This document shows positions 53,895 to 64,000 of a stretch of DNA of 64,000 nt, piece after piece. The stretch lies in NCBI RefSeq assembly GCF_009689985.1, contig NZ_QBAW01000001.1:186001-250000 (forward strand), written 5' to 3'. The notes below the pieces were generated by a model. It was given only the letters and a program-made list of their open reading frames with translations. It had not been told where the DNA came from and ran no database searches. Origin of the DNA: Helicobacter pylori. Lineage in GTDB: Bacteria > Campylobacterota > Campylobacteria > Campylobacterales > Helicobacteraceae. The stretch's first letter is position 1. Every line of letters starts with the position of its first letter. The position numbers and the translations under genes are program-made.

Positions 53895-54242
53895 ATGTTG
53901 TCTCATAAAGTTTTTTTGGAGGGTTGCACCAATAAATTAAGAAAGATTTGCGATGAATTTGTAGAAAACGCCATGCAAGATGATTTAGGGCAGAAACTCA
54001 GGAGCAAGGTGCTAGAGGAGATGCTAAAAATCGCGCATGACTTAGAAAATTTAGAGCAAGACACTCAATACCAAAGAAGAAAAATCAACGAGCAAATTGA
54101 AGAAGCCAAGTCTTTAGAGGGGCGAATTGATAGGAATTTCCATTCACCAAGCGAGATCGATAGGCTTATGCGTGAAGCCAAAGAGCATGAAAGAGAAGCT
54201 AAGAGACGCTATGATGAATATCTTAAGGATAGAAATGATTGA
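53895..54242 (+). CDS. Small coiled-coil protein in the WXG100/FtsK operon
   Basis: 115 residues, helical throughout, with a charged second half (SEIDRLMREAKEHEREAKRRYDE). It starts two bases after the SUKH stop. No known family recognised. Its size and helical nature recall WXG-like partner proteins, but no WXG motif is present. It overlaps the next gene by eight bases. Confidence 0.65.
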   Translation: MLSHKVFLEGCTNKLRKICDEFVENAMQDDLGQKLRSKVLEEMLKIAHDLENLEQDTQYQRRKINEQIEEAKSLEGRIDRNFHSPSEIDRLMREAKEHEREAKRRYDEYLKDRND

Positions 54243-55146
54243 TGCGGGTAATTTATTAAAAGAACTAGACGACGCCTTAGATAAGGTTGTTGCTAAAAAA
54301 GAGCCAGAGAGTTTTCTCAAGCCGTCCACTTTAAAAATAGAAGAATATCAAAAGAGTATCAGGCAAATTCAAGCGCAATTCATAGACGCGCCGCAATTTA
54401 ATGAAACGAGTGCTTACCCTAAATTTTTAAGCTGTGGTTTATTACATGTTAGGGGCAAAAATGGCACTAACATGGAATTTTTATTGCCTAAAGTTTATCC
54501 TTTCCCCCCTAAAAGCTTGTATATAGAGCATGAAAAAGACGGGCAGTTTTTAAGAGAAATGCTCATGCGCTTACTCTCCAGCATGCCTTTAGTGCAACTG
54601 GAAGTGATTTTGATTGATGCGTTGAGCTTGGGGGGTATTTTCAATCTAGCCAGAAGGCTTTTAAATAAAGACAATGACTTTATTTATCAGCAAAGGATTT
54701 TGACCGAAAGCAAGGAAATAGAAGAAGCCCTAAAGCATTTGTATGAATATTTAAAGGTTAATTTGCAAGAAAAATTAGCCGGCTTTAGAGATTTTGCGCA
54801 TTATAATGAAAACGCCACAGACCCCTTGCCTTTAAAAGCGCTTTTTTTAAGCGGGGTAGATGCTTTGAGTAAAGACGCGTTTTATTATTTGGAAAAAATC
54901 ATGCGTTTTGGCTCTAAAAATGGGGTTTTGAGCTTTGTCAATTTGGAGAGCGAAAAAAACAATAAATCCGCAGAAGACTTGAAAAAACATGCGGAGTTTT
55001 TTAAAGATACGACAAGTTTTGAACGCTTTAAATATCTTAATGTGGAAGTGATCAACGATCAAGGTATTAAATCCCAACACATGCAAGACTTCGCTGATAA
55101 AATCAAAGCGTATTACAGGCAAAAAAAGAAGTTAAAAGGGAGTTGA
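54235..55146 (+). CDS. FtsK/SpoIIIE-associated protein lacking Walker A (degenerate first motor half)
   Basis: 303 residues from the ATG at 54235 with AAGGATAG upstream; an earlier ATG at 54127 would lie deep inside the preceding gene. After a helical start, residues about 70-260 follow the layout of an FtsK/SpoIIIE-like domain without a P-loop: LLPKVYPFPPKSLYIEH, VQLEVILIDALSLGGIFNLARRLL and LAGFRDFAHYNE. Large FtsK-type proteins of other bacteria carry such an inactive domain directly before the active one. Here the two halves are separate genes, overlapping by four bases. Confidence 0.6.
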   Translation: MIDAGNLLKELDDALDKVVAKKEPESFLKPSTLKIEEYQKSIRQIQAQFIDAPQFNETSAYPKFLSCGLLHVRGKNGTNMEFLLPKVYPFPPKSLYIEHEKDGQFLREMLMRLLSSMPLVQLEVILIDALSLGGIFNLARRLLNKDNDFIYQQRILTESKEIEEALKHLYEYLKVNLQEKLAGFRDFAHYNENATDPLPLKALFLSGVDALSKDAFYYLEKIMRFGSKNGVLSFVNLESEKNNKSAEDLKKHAEFFKDTTSFERFKYLNVEVINDQGIKSQHMQDFADKIKAYYRQKKKLKGS

Positions 55147-56663
55147 AAGACTTACAAAGAGATAAAGAATTTTGGACTAAAAGCTCTCATCATGAAGTGA
55201 GCGTGCCGGTGGGGTGGGATATTAACCATAAGGAAGTGTGTTTTGAAATCGGTAAGGCGCAAAACCACACGCTCATTTGCGGGCGCAGCGGGAGCGGGAA
55301 ATCCAATTTCTTGCATGTGTTGATTCAAAATCTAGCTTTCTACTACGATCCCGATGAAGTCCAACTCTTTTTGTTAGACTATAAAGAGGGGGTGGAATTT
55401 AACGCATACACAGATCCGATTTTAGAGCATGCGAGGTTGGTGAGCGTAGCGAGTTCGGTGGGTTTTGGTGTTAGTTTTTTAAGCTGGCTTTGCGGTGAAA
55501 TGGAAAAAAGATCTAATCTGTTCAAGCAGTTTAAGGTGAAAGATTTAAGCGATTACCGAAAGCATGAAAAAATGCCCAGATTGATTGTAGTAATTGATGA
55601 ATTTCAGGTGCTTTTTAGCGATAAATCCACTCAAATGAAAGGGAACGTGGAACGATCCTTAAACACTCTGCTTAAAAAGGGCCGTAGCTATGGGGTGCAT
55701 TTAGTTTTGGCCACTCAAACCATGCACGGTGGCGAAATTGATTCAAGCTTTAAGGCTCAAATCGCTAACCGCATCGCTTTGCCTATGGATGCAGAAGACA
55801 GCAATAGTATTTTGAGTGATGATGATGTGGCTTGTGAGCTTACGCCACCAACAGAAGGCATTTTCAATAACAATGGGGGGCATAAAAAATACCACACCAA
55901 GATGAGTATCCCTAAAGCCCCTGATGATTTCACAGCGTTTATCAAAAAAATCCATGAAGAATTTAACCAAAGAAATCTCACCCCCATAGATCGTAAAATC
56001 TATAATGGCGAGACGGCTTTAAAAATGCCCCACACCCTTAAGGCTAATGAAATGCGTTTGCATCTGGGCAAAGAAGTGGATTATGAGCAAAAGGACTTGA
56101 TAGTGGAGTTTGAAAACAACGAATCGCATTTGTTAGTGGTGAGCCAAGATTTAAACGCTCGCATCGCTTTAATGAAACTCTTGTTCCAAAACATTAAGAG
56201 TACGAACAAAGAATTGGTTTTCTGCAATAAAGAAAAACGCCTGATAAGGTTTTTTGATGCGCAAAAAGAATACGGTATCACGCCTGTAGAAAATATCTTA
56301 AGCGTTTTAGACACCGCCATGAACCCTAATAGCGCGCTTGTGATAGACAATCTCAACGAAGCGAAGGAATTGCACGATAAAATAGGGGTGGAAAAGTTAA
56401 AATCGTTTTTAGAAAAAGCCATAGACAACGAGCAGTATTGCATCATTTTTGCGCATGACTACAAACAAATTAAAGCTAATTACCATCTTGACAAGTTAAG
56501 AGAATTGTTAAACCACCACTTCAAGCAATGCCTGGCCTTTAAATGCAATGGGGAAAACTTAAACGCTCTCAAAAGCAATTTATCTTTACCAAGCAAACTC
56601 AACGCGCTATTTGTAGAGCTTTCCAAAGACAGCCACACTGAGTTCAGGCCTTTCAGCTTATAG
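55143..56663 (+). CDS. FtsK/SpoIIIE-type ATPase
   Basis: 506 residues from a TTG at 55143 (GGGAG upstream), overlapping the previous stop. Walker A GRSGSGKSNFLHVL is near 48, the LLDYKEGVEFNAY segment near 80, Walker B RLIVVIDEFQVLF near 150 and the LLKKGRSYGVHLVLATQ sensor region near 180. A second, weaker ATPase-like half follows. No transmembrane helix, unlike EccC/EssC of classical type VII systems or cell-division FtsK. It is the probable motor of the operon and could act on the WXG100 protein and the putative toxin. Confidence 0.85.
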   Translation: MKDLQRDKEFWTKSSHHEVSVPVGWDINHKEVCFEIGKAQNHTLICGRSGSGKSNFLHVLIQNLAFYYDPDEVQLFLLDYKEGVEFNAYTDPILEHARLVSVASSVGFGVSFLSWLCGEMEKRSNLFKQFKVKDLSDYRKHEKMPRLIVVIDEFQVLFSDKSTQMKGNVERSLNTLLKKGRSYGVHLVLATQTMHGGEIDSSFKAQIANRIALPMDAEDSNSILSDDDVACELTPPTEGIFNNNGGHKKYHTKMSIPKAPDDFTAFIKKIHEEFNQRNLTPIDRKIYNGETALKMPHTLKANEMRLHLGKEVDYEQKDLIVEFENNESHLLVVSQDLNARIALMKLLFQNIKSTNKELVFCNKEKRLIRFFDAQKEYGITPVENILSVLDTAMNPNSALVIDNLNEAKELHDKIGVEKLKSFLEKAIDNEQYCIIFAHDYKQIKANYHLDKLRELLNHHFKQCLAFKCNGENLNALKSNLSLPSKLNALFVELSKDSHTEFRPFSL

Positions 56664-56694
56664 GGTCAAAAAGGGGGTTAAAAAAGGGGGGGTT

Positions 56695-56722
56695 AAAAAG
56701 ACTAAAGGGATTTAATCTTTTT
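56695..56722. terminator. Bidirectional terminator-like hairpin between the FtsK operon and ureH
   Basis: AAAAAGA/TCTTTTT inverted repeat around a 14-base loop, U-rich in both directions, placed between two convergent operons. The 70-base gap also contains a G7 run. Confidence 0.45.
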
Positions 56723-56732
56723 GAAGCGCTTT

Positions 56733-57530
56733 TTAAACCTTTGGCGTGATGGTTTGCGTGATTATGCGAGCGATTTTTTCTCTTAAATGCAACAAGGGTT
56801 CTGAGCCTTTCGCTAAAGCTTTTAGGCATAAATGAGAACTAGCAATCTTGCTCACGGCTCCATCCACTCCTTCGCTCTCTTCAATCAATCCTCGCACACC
56901 AGACAGCTCTATGGGGCAATTGACAAGCACCAGATTCAAATAATGTGTGTAGCCATCAAACATGCACATATTATTCATGTTGGTGGTTTTGGGATCTAAA
57001 ATCGTATTATCATAATAGATAGGCTTCTCATCTTGTAAGATAGAGATTTTGGTGTGCAAGCGGTTGAATTGGAACAACTCATTGCACGCCACTCGCCCGG
57101 CGACAATGATTTCACTATAAAGCAATTGGGAGCTAGAGCGTAAAGAAATCGTGGTGTTGCCCTTAAAATGCGCGTTTTCAAAGGGGATTAACGGGAAAGG
57201 CGCGAAGTCTAAAAAGGCGTTTTCCCCCACAACGATATGCATGTCTCTGCTGGCAAACCCATCTTCAGTGTTATGGATTTTTTCAAAGGATTGCGAGGTG
57301 ATCCTTAGCTTGCAATTTTGACCGATGCTTAATTGCATGTCTTGCGCATCGCCCCTCATCATGCCAGGGCTTACCGCTAAAAGCATGATTTCAGCTAAAT
57401 CGTCTTTAGGGTAAAAAGGCGCCATGAGCTTAAAGGGGGGCGTGAAAAAATTGTCTTCAATCACGCACCGCCCATCAGCCCCTATTTTGGTTTTTAACCT
57501 GAGCTTGGATTCTTGAGCGTAAGTGTTCAT
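56733..57530 (-). CDS. ureH: UreH (UreD-type) urease accessory protein
   Basis: 265 residues from the ATG at 57530, overlapping the ureG stop (TGATG). [21 protein letters not shown] and [10 protein letters not shown] at the N-terminal side are typical of the family. UreH forms the platform with UreF and UreG through which nickel reaches apo-urease. Last gene of the ure operon. Confidence 0.95.
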   Translation of the reverse strand: MNTYAQESKLRLKTKIGADGRCVIEDNFFTPPFKLMAPFYPKDDLAEIMLLAVSPGMMRGDAQDMQLSIGQNCKLRITSQSFEKIHNTEDGFASRDMHIVVGENAFLDFAPFPLIPFENAHFKGNTTISLRSSSQLLYSEIIVAGRVACNELFQFNRLHTKISILQDEKPIYYDNTILDPKTTNMNNMCMFDGYTHYLNLVLVNCPIELSGVRGLIEESEGVDGAVSKIASSHLCLKALAKGSEPLLHLREKIARIITQTITPKV

Positions 57531-58129
57531 CAATCTTCCAATAAAGCGTTGTGCTTAATCCATGCGATCACATCATCTAGGCCTTCTTTAGCGCGGATAT
57601 TTGTGAAAATAAAGGGCTTTTCGCCGCGCATTTTTTTAGAATCCCTTTCCATGACTTTCAAGTCCGCTCCCACATAGGGGGCTAAGTCAATTTTATTGAT
57701 GACAAGCAAGTCTGAACGCGTGATTCCTGGCCCGCCCTTCCTAGGGATTTTATCGCCCTCAGCCACATCGATCACAAAAATCGTAAAATCTGCTAGCTCT
57801 GGGTTGAAAGTCGCTGAAAGGTTGTCGCCTCCGCTTTCAATCAAAAGTAATTCCAAATCAGGGAAACGCCCATGCATTTCTTCTACGGCCTCTAAATTCA
57901 TAGAAGCGTCTTCTCTAATGGCGGTGTGAGGACAACCTCCTGTTTCTACGCCAATAATCCTCTCTCGTGGCATCACCGAATTTTTACACATAAACTCTGC
58001 GTCTTCTTTCGTGTAAATATCATTAGTGATAACCGCCATGTCGTAATCCTTTGACATGTGGCGCGTTAAAGCTTCAATCAAGGCGGTTTTACCGCTTCCT
58101 ACAGGACCACAAACTCCAATTTTTACCAT
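57530..58129 (-). CDS. ureG: UreG, nickel-delivering GTPase
   Basis: 199 residues. P-loop [14 protein letters not shown] near 8; the metal-binding Cys-Pro-His in [13 protein letters not shown] near 65; [19 protein letters not shown] near 95 and the [13 protein letters not shown] guanine motif near 145. It binds nickel as a dimer and delivers it on GTP hydrolysis inside the UreE/F/H complex. Confidence 0.97.
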   Translation of the reverse strand: MVKIGVCGPVGSGKTALIEALTRHMSKDYDMAVITNDIYTKEDAEFMCKNSVMPRERIIGVETGGCPHTAIREDASMNLEAVEEMHGRFPDLELLLIESGGDNLSATFNPELADFTIFVIDVAEGDKIPRKGGPGITRSDLLVINKIDLAPYVGADLKVMERDSKKMRGEKPFIFTNIRAKEGLDDVIAWIKHNALLED

Positions 58130-58157
58130 AAAATTCCTTTCAATTTGAGATTAAAAT

Positions 58158-59440
<1,283 letters not shown>

Positions 59441-59441
59441 C

Positions 59442-60029
59442 TCACACCCAGTGTTGGATAAAGAGTAACCAAGCAGGAATCCAAGCGGTTAAAATACCCT
59501 CAATGATAGCAAGCCATGGAGTGAATTTCCCTAAAGGGATTTTCAAGATGTTTTCAATGAAAGCGGTAAGCCACAAAACACCCCAAGCCAACCATATGAT
59601 CGCCCACCAATCGCCTTCAGTGATGCCTAACACTTTGTGGTCATCAAGCATATCGCTATAGTGGGATAAAATCGCAGCAGGAATCGTGTTGATCGCTACG
59701 AATAAGCTATACCAAGAATACGGCCTCCAATCTAAACCAAAAGTGTGGTTGATAGCCGCATACAAGTAGGTAAAACCAAACAATAACCCAGTCGCTGGCC
59801 CATAGAAACTAGTCAAATGGTGCGATACTTGAGCAATATCTTCGGCGCCTTCTACAGGGGCTGTAGGGTTGAGAGCGGAATAAGTGATGACCACCACATT
59901 ACAAACAATGGAAAGTCCGCCCACAAAAAAGTTCATCACCGCAGTGCTTTTAGGATCGACTTTGGTTAATCCGCAAATCCCGTTGCTGATTAAAACAATC
60001 CCAACATATAACAATACAAGTCCTAGCAT
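59442..60029 (-). CDS. ureI: UreI, proton-gated urea channel
   Basis: 195 residues with six transmembrane helices and a His-containing periplasmic loop between helices (AEDIAQVSHHLTSFYGPATG, and YAAINHTFGLDWRPYSWYS). Acid opens the channel so urea enters only at low pH. AAGGAAAAGGC precedes the ATG. The 207 bases between ureB and ureI carry a stem-loop and room for a second promoter, so ureI-E-F-G-H can be transcribed apart from ureAB. Confidence 0.97.
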   Translation of the reverse strand: MLGLVLLYVGIVLISNGICGLTKVDPKSTAVMNFFVGGLSIVCNVVVITYSALNPTAPVEGAEDIAQVSHHLTSFYGPATGLLFGFTYLYAAINHTFGLDWRPYSWYSLFVAINTIPAAILSHYSDMLDDHKVLGITEGDWWAIIWLAWGVLWLTAFIENILKIPLGKFTPWLAIIEGILTAWIPAWLLFIQHWV

Positions 60030-60187
60030 TGCCTTTTCCTTCCAAACAAAAATTTTTACAACAAACGCACCTTACGAATAACTTTTGTTGCTTGAGCTAA
60101 TCATAAAGAAAAATAGTAAATTGACAAAAAATAAAAACAAAAAAATAAGCTCTTAACTTTTAATAAAAAAGTTAGAGAGCCTACAAC

Positions 60188-60222
60188 CTAAGATTTAAGG
60201 AGGAACGCTCCTAGAACCTTAG
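60188..60222 (-). terminator. Stem-loop downstream of ureB
   Basis: Inner stem AGGAG/CTCCT with a 5-base loop inside an outer CTAAG/CTTAG pairing, just after the ureB stop. There is no long U-run, so it may attenuate or mark mRNA decay rather than end transcription fully. Confidence 0.45.
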
Positions 60223-60236
60223 AAAATTAAAAAATC

Positions 60237-61946
60237 CTAGAAAATGCTAAAGAGTTGCGCCAAGCTCACTTTATTGGCTGGTTTAGAAGTTACTTCCTTG
60301 CCATCCACGAACACATGGTAAGTTTCAGGATTGACTTCAATGTGAGCGGTAGTGTCGTTGAATTGCATGTCTTTTTTGGTGATGTTTCTGCAATTTTTTA
60401 CCGGCAACACTTGTCTTTCAAGCCCTAATTCTTCTTTAATGCCTTTGTCATAAGCCGCTTGAGACACAAAAGTGATGTTTGCATCGTATTTAGCTTTACC
60501 ATGATGAGCGAACATTTCTCTGTAATAAACCGGTTGTGGGGTAGGGATAGAAGCGTTCGCATCGCCCATTTGGCTTAACGCAATGAATCCGCCTTTGATG
60601 ATCATGTTGGGTTTCACGCCAAAGAATGCTGGACTCCACAATACCAAGTCAGCCACTTTGCCCACTTCTACTGAACCTACATACTCGCTAATCCCATGAG
60701 CGATCGCTGGGTTAATGGTGTATTTAGACAAGTAGCGTTTGATCCTGAAGTTGTCGTTATCGCCTTTTTCTTCTTTCAAGCGGCCAAATTCTTTTTTGTT
60801 TTTGTCAGCTGTTTGCCAAGTTCTAGTGATAACTTCACCCACACGACCCATCGCTTGAGAGTCAGAACTGGTGATTGAGAAAATCCCCATGTCATGCAAA
60901 GTGTCTTCAGCCGCAATGGTTTGAGGGCGAATCCTTGAATCAGCGAACTGAACATCTTCTTTAATGCTTTTATCCAAGTGGTGGCACACCATAAGCATGT
61001 CCATGTGTTCGGCTTCTGTATTCACGGTGAAAGGAATAGTGGGGTTAGTGGAAGCGGGTAGAATGTTGTGTTCACCGGCCACTTTAATAATATCAGGAGC
61101 GTGTCCGCCGCCAGCGCCTTCAGTGTGGAAAGTGTGCATAGTGCGCCCAGCAATAGCAGCCATAGTGTCTTCTACACAACCAGCTTCATTCAAAGTGTCT
61201 GTGTGGATAGCGACTTGCACATCGTATTTGTCCGCAACATCTAACGCATGATTGATTGCAGAAGGAGTGGTACCCCAGTCTTCGTGGATTTTAAAGCCAA
61301 TCGCACCGGCTTCAATTTGATCGGCTAAGCTCGCATCGTTAGAAGTGTTACCTTTAGCCAAGAAACCTAAGTTCATAGAATATTCTTCAGCCGCTCTGAG
61401 CATCCATTTTAAATTTCTTCTACCTGGAGTGATAGTAGTCGCATTAGTGCCATCAGCAGGACCGGTTCCGCCACCAATCATGGTTGTTACACCGCTTGCA
61501 AAAGCTGTAGGGATTTGTTGGGGTGAAATGAAGTGGATGTGTGTGTCAATACCACCAGCCGTTACGATTAAGCCTTCACCGGCTAGCGCTTCAGTAGCAG
61601 GACCCACGCTAAGATTGTTTTTAACGCCATCTTGCATGTCTTTGTTACCGCCTTTACCAATACCAGCGATTTTGCCATCTTTAATACCAATATCCGCTTT
61701 ATAAATACCGGTGTAATCCACGATTAAAGCGTTAGTGATGATTAAATCTAATTCTTCTTTGCTAGGGTTGTTAGATTGGCTCATGCCTTCTCTTAGGGTT
61801 TTACCACCGCCGAATTTAAGCTCTTCGCCATAAATGGTGTAGTCATGTTCTACTTCAGCGATCAAATCTGTATCGCCCAATCTCACTTTATCGCCTGTAG
61901 TAGGGCCATACATAGAAACATATTCTTTTCTGCTAATCTTTTTCAT
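60237..61946 (-). CDS. ureB: Urease subunit UreB (catalytic)
   Basis: 569 residues. Nickel ligands: His136/His138 in [11 protein letters not shown], carbamylated Lys219 in GFKIHEDWG, His248, His274 in [16 protein letters not shown] and Asp362 in [14 protein letters not shown]. The mobile flap with Cys321 is VCHHLDKS. It hydrolyses urea to ammonia and carbonate, buffering the cell in acid. ureA lies 3 bases upstream. An antisense sRNA opposite the 5' part is described in the literature for this gene; I cannot confirm its promoter here. Confidence 0.98.
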
Positions 61947-61949
61947 TTC

Positions 61950-62666
61950 TTACTCCTTAATTGTTTTTACATAGTGGTCATCGCTTTTAGCGCCATGAAA
62001 ACCACGCTCTTTAGCTCTGTGTAAAGCAATTTTTTTGCTTTCGTTGTCTGCTTGCCTATCAACCAATGCGTTAAATCCAAAGATTCTTCTGTTACCGCCA
62101 ATGTCAATCAATTCTACGGATTTTTCTTCGCCAGGCTCAAACCTTACCGCTGTCCCGCTCGCAATGTCTAAGCGTTTGCCGAAAGTTTTTTCTCTGTCAA
62201 AGTCTAAGCATCTATTCACTTCAAAGAAATGGAAGTGTGAGCCGATTTGAACCGGTCTGTCGCCAACATTTTTAACTTTCACGCTAACGGCTTTTTTGCC
62301 TTCGTTGATAGTGATGTCTTCATTTTTTAAGAACAACTCACCAGGAACTAATTTACCATTAGCCTCAATAGGGGTATGCACGGTTACGAGTTTGGTCCCA
62401 TCAGGAAACATCGCTTCAATACCCACTTCATGGATCATGCTTGCCACGCCATCCATCACATCATCAGGTTTTAAAAGAGTGCGTCCTTCTTGCATCAATT
62501 CAGCCGCAGTCTTTTTACCAGCTCTCGCTTCTTCCATAATATGGGCACTAATCAAAGCTACTGCTTCTACATAGTTAAGCTTAATGCCTTTTTCTTTGCG
62601 TTTCCTAGCTAATTCTCCAGCGTAGTGGAGCATCAACTTATCTAACTCTTTTGGGGTGAGTTTCAT
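61950..62666 (-). CDS. ureA: Urease subunit UreA (fused gamma-beta)
   Basis: 238 residues. The N-terminal 100 correspond to the gamma subunit of other ureases ([20 protein letters not shown]) and the rest to the beta subunit ([17 protein letters not shown]); the fusion is characteristic of Helicobacter. It forms the dodecameric shell with UreB. The nickel-responsive operator and promoter lie directly upstream. Confidence 0.98.
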   Translation of the reverse strand: MKLTPKELDKLMLHYAGELARKRKEKGIKLNYVEAVALISAHIMEEARAGKKTAAELMQEGRTLLKPDDVMDGVASMIHEVGIEAMFPDGTKLVTVHTPIEANGKLVPGELFLKNEDITINEGKKAVSVKVKNVGDRPVQIGSHFHFFEVNRCLDFDREKTFGKRLDIASGTAVRFEPGEEKSVELIDIGGNRRIFGFNALVDRQADNESKKIALHRAKERGFHGAKSDDHYVKTIKE

Positions 62667-62728
62667 CTCATTCTCCTATTCTTAAAGTGTTTTTCCTTGA
62701 AGACATAACGAAATCAAGGTTGGATGTA

Positions 62729-62734
62729 ATTGTA
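62729..62734 (-). promoter_or_regulatory. -10 box of the ure operon (TACAAT on minus)
   Basis: ATTGTA on plus reads TACAAT, 63 bases before the ureA ATG; a start near 62722 is expected. Confidence 0.7.
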
Positions 62735-62773
62735 GCAATGTTTTGATTTACTAAGATTAACAGAAGCGTTCAT

Positions 62774-62806
62774 TAACTAATTATTATTTAAAATGAATTA
62801 GTGTTA
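62774..62806 (-). promoter_or_regulatory. NikR operator of ureA
   Basis: On minus it reads TAACACTAAT - 13 bases - TAATTAGTTA, the imperfect palindrome I remember as the H. pylori NikR site for nickel-activated urease transcription. It sits just upstream of the -10 region, at about -52 to -84 from the expected start. Confidence 0.8.
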
Positions 62807-62918
62807 TATTTTTGAAGCACTATAAAAGCGTTATTGGGAACGCGTTTAATACCCCTTTAGAATTTATAAAAATCAAAAACCCGCAAAAAAATGAGAATTA
62901 GGGTTGGAGTAATAATAA

Positions 62919-62994
62919 TGGTGGCCACGACTGGACTTGAACCAGCGGCCACTACCATGTCAAGGTAGTGCTCTACCAACTGAGCTACGCGACC
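62919..62994 (-). tRNA. tRNA-Val, anticodon GAC
   Basis: 76 bases on minus folding as a cloverleaf: acceptor GGTCGCG/CGTGGCC, D-loop AGCTCAGTTGGTAGAGC, anticodon loop CTTGACATG, T-loop GGTTCAAGTCC, encoded CCA end. It lies between lspA and ureA, same strand. Confidence 0.95.
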
Positions 62995-63011
62995 TTTATT
63001 AAAAAGGGTAA

Positions 63012-63485
63012 TTATGCCTTAATTTTGTTTTGTTTTTGCTTAAAAAAGAATCGTCTTAACAATAAAACGCCCACGCCCACATCTATCATGACATCAGCGA
63101 AATTAAAAATGGCAAAATCAAAGCCATAATGGTAATACACATAATCCACCACGCCCCCATGCACAAACCGATCCAAAACATTAGAAACCCCAGCGCCAAA
63201 CACCATGCCAAACTCTATCGCATGGCTTTTAAAAAGCTCAATTTGGCGCATTAAAAAGATAAAAAGCCCCAAAATCAAAAGGATTTGCAAGTATTTCAAA
63301 CCCCCCTCTAAAAAACTGAGTAAGGAAAACGCCACGCCTTTATTGAACACTAAAACAATATCTATAACCAAACTTTCATAGCGAAACCCCTCTAAAATAG
63401 CGTATTTAATCGCTTGATCCACGCCAAAAATAAGAAAAAAAACCCCTATAAAAACCAACAGGCTTTGTTGGGTGGTGTTTAGCAC
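63012..63485 (-). CDS. lspA: Lipoprotein signal peptidase
   Basis: 157 residues with four hydrophobic helices. Catalytic Asp residues are in [23 protein letters not shown] near 110 and [12 protein letters not shown] near 130. It cleaves lipoprotein leaders before the lipidated cysteine and would process ComB7 and the other lipoproteins in this window. It overlaps the 3' end of glmM by seven bases. Confidence 0.95.
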   Translation of the reverse strand: MLNTTQQSLLVFIGVFFLIFGVDQAIKYAILEGFRYESLVIDIVLVFNKGVAFSLLSFLEGGLKYLQILLILGLFIFLMRQIELFKSHAIEFGMVFGAGVSNVLDRFVHGGVVDYVYYHYGFDFAIFNFADVMIDVGVGVLLLRRFFFKQKQNKIKA

Positions 63486-64000
63486 AAATGTCCTTCAAAA
63501 AACTCTTTTAATTCTTGCATTTTCAATTCGAGCAATTTTTCATCTTTAGCTTCTAAAAGGATTCGTAATTTGTTTTCAGTGCCGCTATAACGGATCAAAT
63601 GGCGGATCTCTAGTTGGTCTAATTCTTTTAAAAGAGCGCTATAACCTTTCAGGCTTTCTAAAGGGGGCTTTTTTTGGATATTCAAATTCGCTAGGCTTTG
63701 GGGGTATAATTCAAAGGGGTTTAACGCAACAGAACTCACTTGCTTACTTTCTAACACAAGCGCGCTCACTTGCAAAGCGCACACCAAGCCATCGCCGGTT
63801 TTAGCGTAATCGCTAAAAATGATATGCCCGCTTTGCTCGCCTCCAAAATTGGCTTTGTTCAACCGCATGCATTCGCTCACAAACTTATCCCCAATCGCGC
63901 AATGCTTCAATTCTAAATCTTGGGATTTTAGGTATTCTTTAAGGGCTAAATTGCTCATGTTTGTAGCGACAATTGCTTGAGAAGAAAGGGCGTTTTTAGA
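63479..64000 (-). CDS. glmM: Phosphoglucosamine mutase, C-terminal part (5' end outside window)
   Basis: The frame is open to the window edge; 173 codons are visible on the minus strand. [37 protein letters not shown] is the sugar-binding loop of the family and [19 protein letters not shown] the phosphate-binding C-terminal domain. It makes glucosamine-1-phosphate for peptidoglycan and LPS. The gene was once named ureC from its closeness to the urease genes. The ATG at 63958 is internal. Confidence 0.93.
   Translation of the reverse strand, partial: SKNALSSQAIVATNMSNLALKEYLKSQDLELKHCAIGDKFVSECMRLNKANFGGEQSGHIIFSDYAKTGDGLVCALQVSALVLESKQVSSVALNPFELYPQSLANLNIQKKPPLESLKGYSALLKELDQLEIRHLIRYSGTENKLRILLEAKDEKLLELKMQELKEFFEGHLC

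Noticed and set aside
54127..54234. Longer start for the FtsK-associated protein
   Set aside because: It would overlap the preceding gene by over 100 bases; the ATG at 54235 has a proper ribosome binding site and an 8-base overlap.

Overview
The window is chromosomal DNA of Helicobacter pylori or a very close relative. The evidence is the complete urease operon (ureA-ureB-ureI-ureE-ureF-ureG-ureH, minus strand, 56.7-62.7 kb), the ComB type IV competence apparatus in two clusters, a Hop-family outer-membrane protein, the lpxE-eptA lipid A modification pair, an AapA/IsoA type I toxin-antitoxin locus, low GC, AGGA-type ribosome binding sites and many homopolymer tracts. Gene order follows the reference H. 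pylori order from dnaG to glmM as I remember it.

Layout. 0-5.7 kb: end of dnaG, a PP-loop RNA-thiolation-like gene, a conserved unknown, and comB2-comB3-comB4. 5.7-5.8 kb: the small SRP RNA, minus strand. 5.9-11.7 kb: a lipoprotein, cheV1 and nspC, then lpxE and eptA on the minus strand. 11.8-15.0 kb: an accessory patch with aapA/IsoA, hopD with an 18-base A/T tract upstream, and a long non-coding stretch. 15-18.4 kb: gltA and icd, divergent, then a DUF1523-type membrane protein. 18.3-20.7 kb: bioD preceded by an unrecognised 578-residue gene. 20.8-29.4 kb: universal stress protein, clpS, clpA, panD, ybaB, a PDZ protein, and comB6 to comB10, including the 37-residue comB7. 29.5-33.0 kb: manC-gmd-fcl for GDP-L-fucose (Lewis antigen O-chains). 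33.4-38.2 kb: a frameshifted lipoprotein gene, hypE, hypF and agmatine deiminase. 38.3-40.2 kb: paired N6-adenine and C5-cytosine DNA methyltransferases with no nuclease beside them. 40.3-45.4 kb: putP-putA. 62.9-64 kb: tRNA-Val, lspA and the start-side-truncated glmM.

The most interesting region is 45.7-56.7 kb, one tightly packed plus-strand operon. It encodes three paralogous coiled-coil proteins, an Hsp70/actin-fold ATPase, a WXG100 (ESAT-6-like) protein, a 601-residue protein that begins like the WXG100 protein and ends in a WHH-type HNH nuclease-like domain, a SUKH (SMI1/KNR4) immunity-type protein, a small helical protein, and a pair of FtsK/SpoIIIE-type proteins, the first lacking a Walker A motif and the second intact. 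I read this as a type VII secretion-like polymorphic toxin/immunity module without recognisable membrane channel genes. It carries several contingency-type lesions: a C8 tract, a 13-bp tandem duplication, and an A8 tract that splits the Hsp70-like gene.

Functionally, the urease genes make, metallate and feed urea to the nickel urease used for acid survival. hypE/hypF serve hydrogenase maturation, and both enzymes need nickel. ComB genes import DNA. lpxE/eptA and manC/gmd/fcl shape the lipopolysaccharide. putA/putP burn host proline.
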